A stretch of 57,203 nucleotides of DNA from Alistipes sp. (GTDB lineage: Bacteria; Bacteroidota; Bacteroidia; Bacteroidales; Rikenellaceae). Positions 55,036 to 57,203 of this stretch are shown here, piece by piece. Each line of letters starts with the position of its first letter. Positions within the stretch are counted from its first letter, which is position 1. A program made the position numbers and the translations under genes. The notes beneath the pieces are model-generated. The model worked only from the letters and a program-made list of their open reading frames with translations. It had not been told where the DNA came from and searched no databases. The DNA lies in NCBI GenBank assembly GCA_017546345.1, contig JAFYXB010000021.1, forward strand, positions 1 to 57,203. Reading direction: 5' to 3'.

Positions 55036-55051
55036 ATAATCGCTAAATTTG
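55021..55051 (+). promoter_or_regulatory. Promoter of ftsE, overlapping the tmRNA promoter
   Basis: TTTG (55021-55024), 19 nt, TAAATTTG (55044-55051). The region 55005-55051 is shared with the divergent tmRNA promoter. It also rules out the ATG at 55049 as the FtsE start. Confidence 0.55.
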
Positions 55052-55072
55052 CATGATATAAAATATAGTAAT

Positions 55073-55798
55073 ATGGAAAATAGAAGCGTCATAGAATTGC
55101 GCAACGTGTCGATATATCACGGCGAGAAGGGTCGCCGCGATCGCAGCTCGGCAGATCTCGTACTTTCGGATATCAACCTCACGGTGAATGAGGGCGAATT
55201 CGTATATCTTATCGGCCGCGTTGGTACGGGTAAGAGTACGCTTCTCAAGATGCTCTATGCCGAGGTCGATCTGTGCGATGGCGATGGCACTGTTGTTGGC
55301 TTCGACCTTCGTCGCCTAAAGCGCAAGCAAATACCATTGTTGCGCCGCTCTATGGGTATCGTTTTCCAGGATTTTCAGCTACTTACCGACCGCAATGTCT
55401 TCTATAACCTCTACGATGTGATGCGTGCTACTGGCTGGAGCGATGAGTCGCATATCCGCCGTCGTATCGACGAGGTGCTCAACCTTGTAGGCCTTGCTCA
55501 TAAGTGCTATAAGATGCCCTTCGAGCTCTCGGGTGGCGAGCAGCAGCGTCTGACTATCGCGCGTGCATTGTTGAACAACCCACGCCTTATTCTTGCCGAT
55601 GAGCCTACGGGCAACCTCGACCCTGTTACTGCCGAGGGCATTATGGAGCTCTTCCGTCATATCGCCGAGAGGGGCTGTGCGGTGGTTATGTCTACCCACA
55701 ATATCTCGCTTATTGAGCAGTTCCCCTCGCGCACTATTCTCTTTGCGCAGGGCCATATTGCCGAGGTCGATGTCAATTCGCTTATCGAGCAGGCCTAA
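55073..55798 (+). CDS. ftsE: FtsE-like ABC transporter ATP-binding protein
   Basis: A 241-residue ABC ATPase of the FtsE type, which with FtsX regulates septal murein hydrolases. Walker [10 protein letters not shown], the FtsE-type [15 protein letters not shown], signature [16 protein letters not shown] and Walker [13 protein letters not shown] are present. Walker A reads GRVGTGKS rather than GPSGAGKS, an acceptable variant. The start is 55073 because 55049 lies in the promoter. There is no adjacent ftsX, as far as I know the usual situation in Bacteroidetes. Confidence 0.85.
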   Translation: MENRSVIELRNVSIYHGEKGRRDRSSADLVLSDINLTVNEGEFVYLIGRVGTGKSTLLKMLYAEVDLCDGDGTVVGFDLRRLKRKQIPLLRRSMGIVFQDFQLLTDRNVFYNLYDVMRATGWSDESHIRRRIDEVLNLVGLAHKCYKMPFELSGGEQQRLTIARALLNNPRLILADEPTGNLDPVTAEGIMELFRHIAERGCAVVMSTHNISLIEQFPSRTILFAQGHIAEVDVNSLIEQA

Positions 55799-55821
55799 TT
55801 GCTGATATATGATGATATATG

Positions 55822-55853
55822 CTTGCATCCCTTGCGGGGTGCAAGTTTTTTTT
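55822..55853 (+). terminator. Terminator of ftsE
   Basis: A 10-bp stem CTTGCATCCC/GGGGTGCAAG with TTGC loop and eight T (55846-55853), 24 nt after the stop codon. Confidence 0.88.
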
Positions 55854-55858
55854 GTTGC

Positions 55859-56474
55859 ACTCGGGATGACATTCAGGCGGATGACATTGAGAGCGTGTGA
55901 TATTTGGTATGTCATGCTGAGCGAAGCCGATATACGTATTGTTATCCCGAGCGTGTCATGCTGAGCTTGTCGAAGCATCTCCTCGCAGCCGATGTATATA
56001 TATATCGTCATCCCGAGGAGGGGCAAGTATGAGGGTGGAAAAGGGGACACCTTCTATGCCCCGACGTGGGGATCTACCACAGTTTTTCTAACATTGTTGG
56101 GCGTGAATAGGGTATCATAGAGTTTTTTTTGACAAAGGTAGATTGCCACAGAATTGCAATGAGCGCATAGGGCATCAGCAAGCCTCTCAGTTGCAATTCT
56201 TCGCAATGACGATAGTGTATTGTCGCACAGGAGATTCCTCGACTGCGCTCGGGATGACATTCAGACGGATGGCATTGCGAGCGTGTGATATTTGATATGT
56301 CATGCTGAGCTTGTCGATATACGTATCGCCATCCCGAGCGTGTCATGCTGAGCTTGCCGAAGCATCTCCTCGTAGCCGACAAGTGGCAACGGACAAGGCG
56401 CACAAGGTATATTGTCGCGCAGGAGATTCCTCGACTGCGCTCGGGATGACATTCAGGCGGATGACATTGAGGAT
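55859..56474. repeat. Dispersed REP-like palindromic repeats
   Basis: Three copies of a unit of about 130-150 nt: 55859-55986, 56228-56376 and a partial 56420-56474. Each contains GCTCGGGATGACATTCAG..., and the two longer ones also contain ...TGTCATGCTGAGCTTG.CGAAGCATCTCCT; the left and right parts are imperfect inverted copies of each other, so RNA or DNA could fold into a long hairpin. A second kind of dispersed motif (TTGCAATTCTTCGCAATGACG) lies at about 56190-56212. The 766-nt interval 55799-56564 has no other gene that I can support. Confidence 0.7.
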
Positions 56475-56483
56475 GAATGGCAT

Positions 56484-56523
56484 AAAAAAAAACGACACGA
56501 ATACGAAAACCGCACCCGTGTCG
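56484..56523 (-). terminator. Terminator of the leucine-rich-repeat gene
   Basis: Stem CGACACG/CGTGTCG (56493-56499 with 56517-56523) followed on the minus strand by nine T. Confidence 0.75.
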
Positions 56524-56564
56524 CTCAAAAAATCATCTAAATATTACTCGACAATCTCGCCATT

Positions 56565-57203
56565 CTAAAAGTCGTAGCCGATGATAGCATCGGCATACCA
56601 GCTCCAATACTCCGCAGACTTGTAATCCTCTACCGATTCCTTAGGAACAAAAATTTTGCGCCACCAATCATTACTGTCGAACATGTAGCTACCACCTGCT
56701 GGAGGTGTTATCGCCTCGCAACAGACACTTGTAAGGCTGTCGCAATCATAGAATGCATACTCTCCAATCGTCGTTACGCTATCGGGGATAAAAATACTTG
56801 TAAGGCTGTCGCAACCAGAGAATGCAGCATCTCCAATCGTCGTTACGCTATCGGGGATAATAATACTTGTAAGGCTGTCGCAATTATAGAATGCATACTC
56901 TCCAATCGTCGTTACGCTATCGGGGATAATCAAATTAGTAACCAACTCTCCATTGAGATATAAATTATTTGCATAACAAAGAGGATTAGCACAGGAATAT
57001 GCAAAGTTAATATTGCACCAAGCTGACAAATCTGTAATATAGACACTTGTAAGGCTGTTGCAATATTCGAATGCATCCTCTCCACTCGCCGTTACGCTAT
57101 CGGGGATAGTGACACTTGTAAGGCTGGAGCAACCACAGAATGCAGCATCTCCAATCGTCGTTACGCTATCTGGGATGGTGACACTTGTAAGACTATCGCA
57201 ACC
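56565..57203 (-). CDS. BspA-type leucine-rich-repeat surface protein (C-terminal part)
   Basis: 213 codons are visible; the gene continues beyond the right edge. Five full 23-residue repeats of the LRR_5/BspA type (IPDSVTTIG-AF--C-SLTS) surround a non-repeat insert (about 57039-56940: ITDLSAWCNINFAYSC...). A C-terminal cap ends in VPKESVEDYKSAEYWSWYAD. The repeats are nearly identical at DNA level. Such proteins are surface or secreted and often bind host proteins. The TAG stop is followed in frame by NGEIVE and TAA, so the last six residues may have been lost recently. Confidence 0.85.
   Translation of the reverse strand, partial: GCDSLTSVTIPDSVTTIGDAAFCGCSSLTSVTIPDSVTASGEDAFEYCNSLTSVYITDLSAWCNINFAYSCANPLCYANNLYLNGELVTNLIIPDSVTTIGEYAFYNCDSLTSIIIPDSVTTIGDAAFSGCDSLTSIFIPDSVTTIGEYAFYDCDSLTSVCCEAITPPAGGSYMFDSNDWWRKIFVPKESVEDYKSAEYWSWYADAIIGYDF

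Overview
The window looks like chromosome of a Bacteroidales bacterium, most probably a member of the Rikenellaceae close to Alistipes. Signs: most well-placed promoters fit the Bacteroidetes pattern TTTG - about 19-20 nt - TAnnTTTG; starts lack Shine-Dalgarno sequences; surface lipoproteins carry BACON, fimbrillin-like and SusE/F-like modules; there is a five-helix succinate dehydrogenase cytochrome b, a BT_3928-type DoxX protein and a tmRNA tag ending YALAA. The genus is inferred from overall style, since no search could be run.

Layout. 1-1140: start of a fumarate reductase/succinate dehydrogenase operon (minus). 1431-2054: 5-formyl-THF cyclo-ligase and a shared terminator. 2071-7883: six-gene minus-strand operon (rpe, ABC-F ATPase, rlmB, YgjP-type metallopeptidase, C1 aminopeptidase, CYTH protein). 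8014-11144: thiamine uptake unit with promoter, TPP riboswitch, TonB receptor and PnuC/PnuT permease. 11139-14599: DUF2461 protein, glyA, MFS transporter. 14639-20911: sufBCDS with tmk and a DoxX protein, closed by a terminator lying directly against the next gene. 20915-26262: tripartite RND efflux pump. 26228-29779: 1112-residue modular surface lipoprotein. 29877-37366: Arg-rich RluB-type pseudouridine synthase, MATE exporter, orphan EIIC-type membrane protein, M16 peptidase pair and HD phosphohydrolase. 37381-41425: tandem paralogous BACON lipoproteins. 41469-42299: degraded mobile-element remnant. 42343-45176: divergent upp/uraA pair and a CAT-like acyltransferase. 45194-52036: ffh, then the ligA-dapA-DUF4919-C11 protease operon. 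52129-54254: acidic small protein, choloylglycine-hydrolase-like enzyme and lipocalin. 54414-55853: tmRNA and ftsE, fired from interlocked divergent promoters. 55859-56474: dispersed palindromic repeats. 56484-57203: end of a BspA-type leucine-rich-repeat protein.

Most of the window is ordinary housekeeping chromosome. The parts I find most unusual are the mobile-element scrap with two open reading frames over the same DNA (41785-42015), the terminator that stops 3 nt before an efflux-gene start codon (20872-20917), the interlocked ssrA/ftsE promoters (55005-55051), the possible clamp-binding peptide at the LigA C-terminus, and the Arg-rich 240-residue extension on the pseudouridine synthase. 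I did not see a CRISPR array, an intact IS element, tRNA or rRNA genes, or a clear new defence system.
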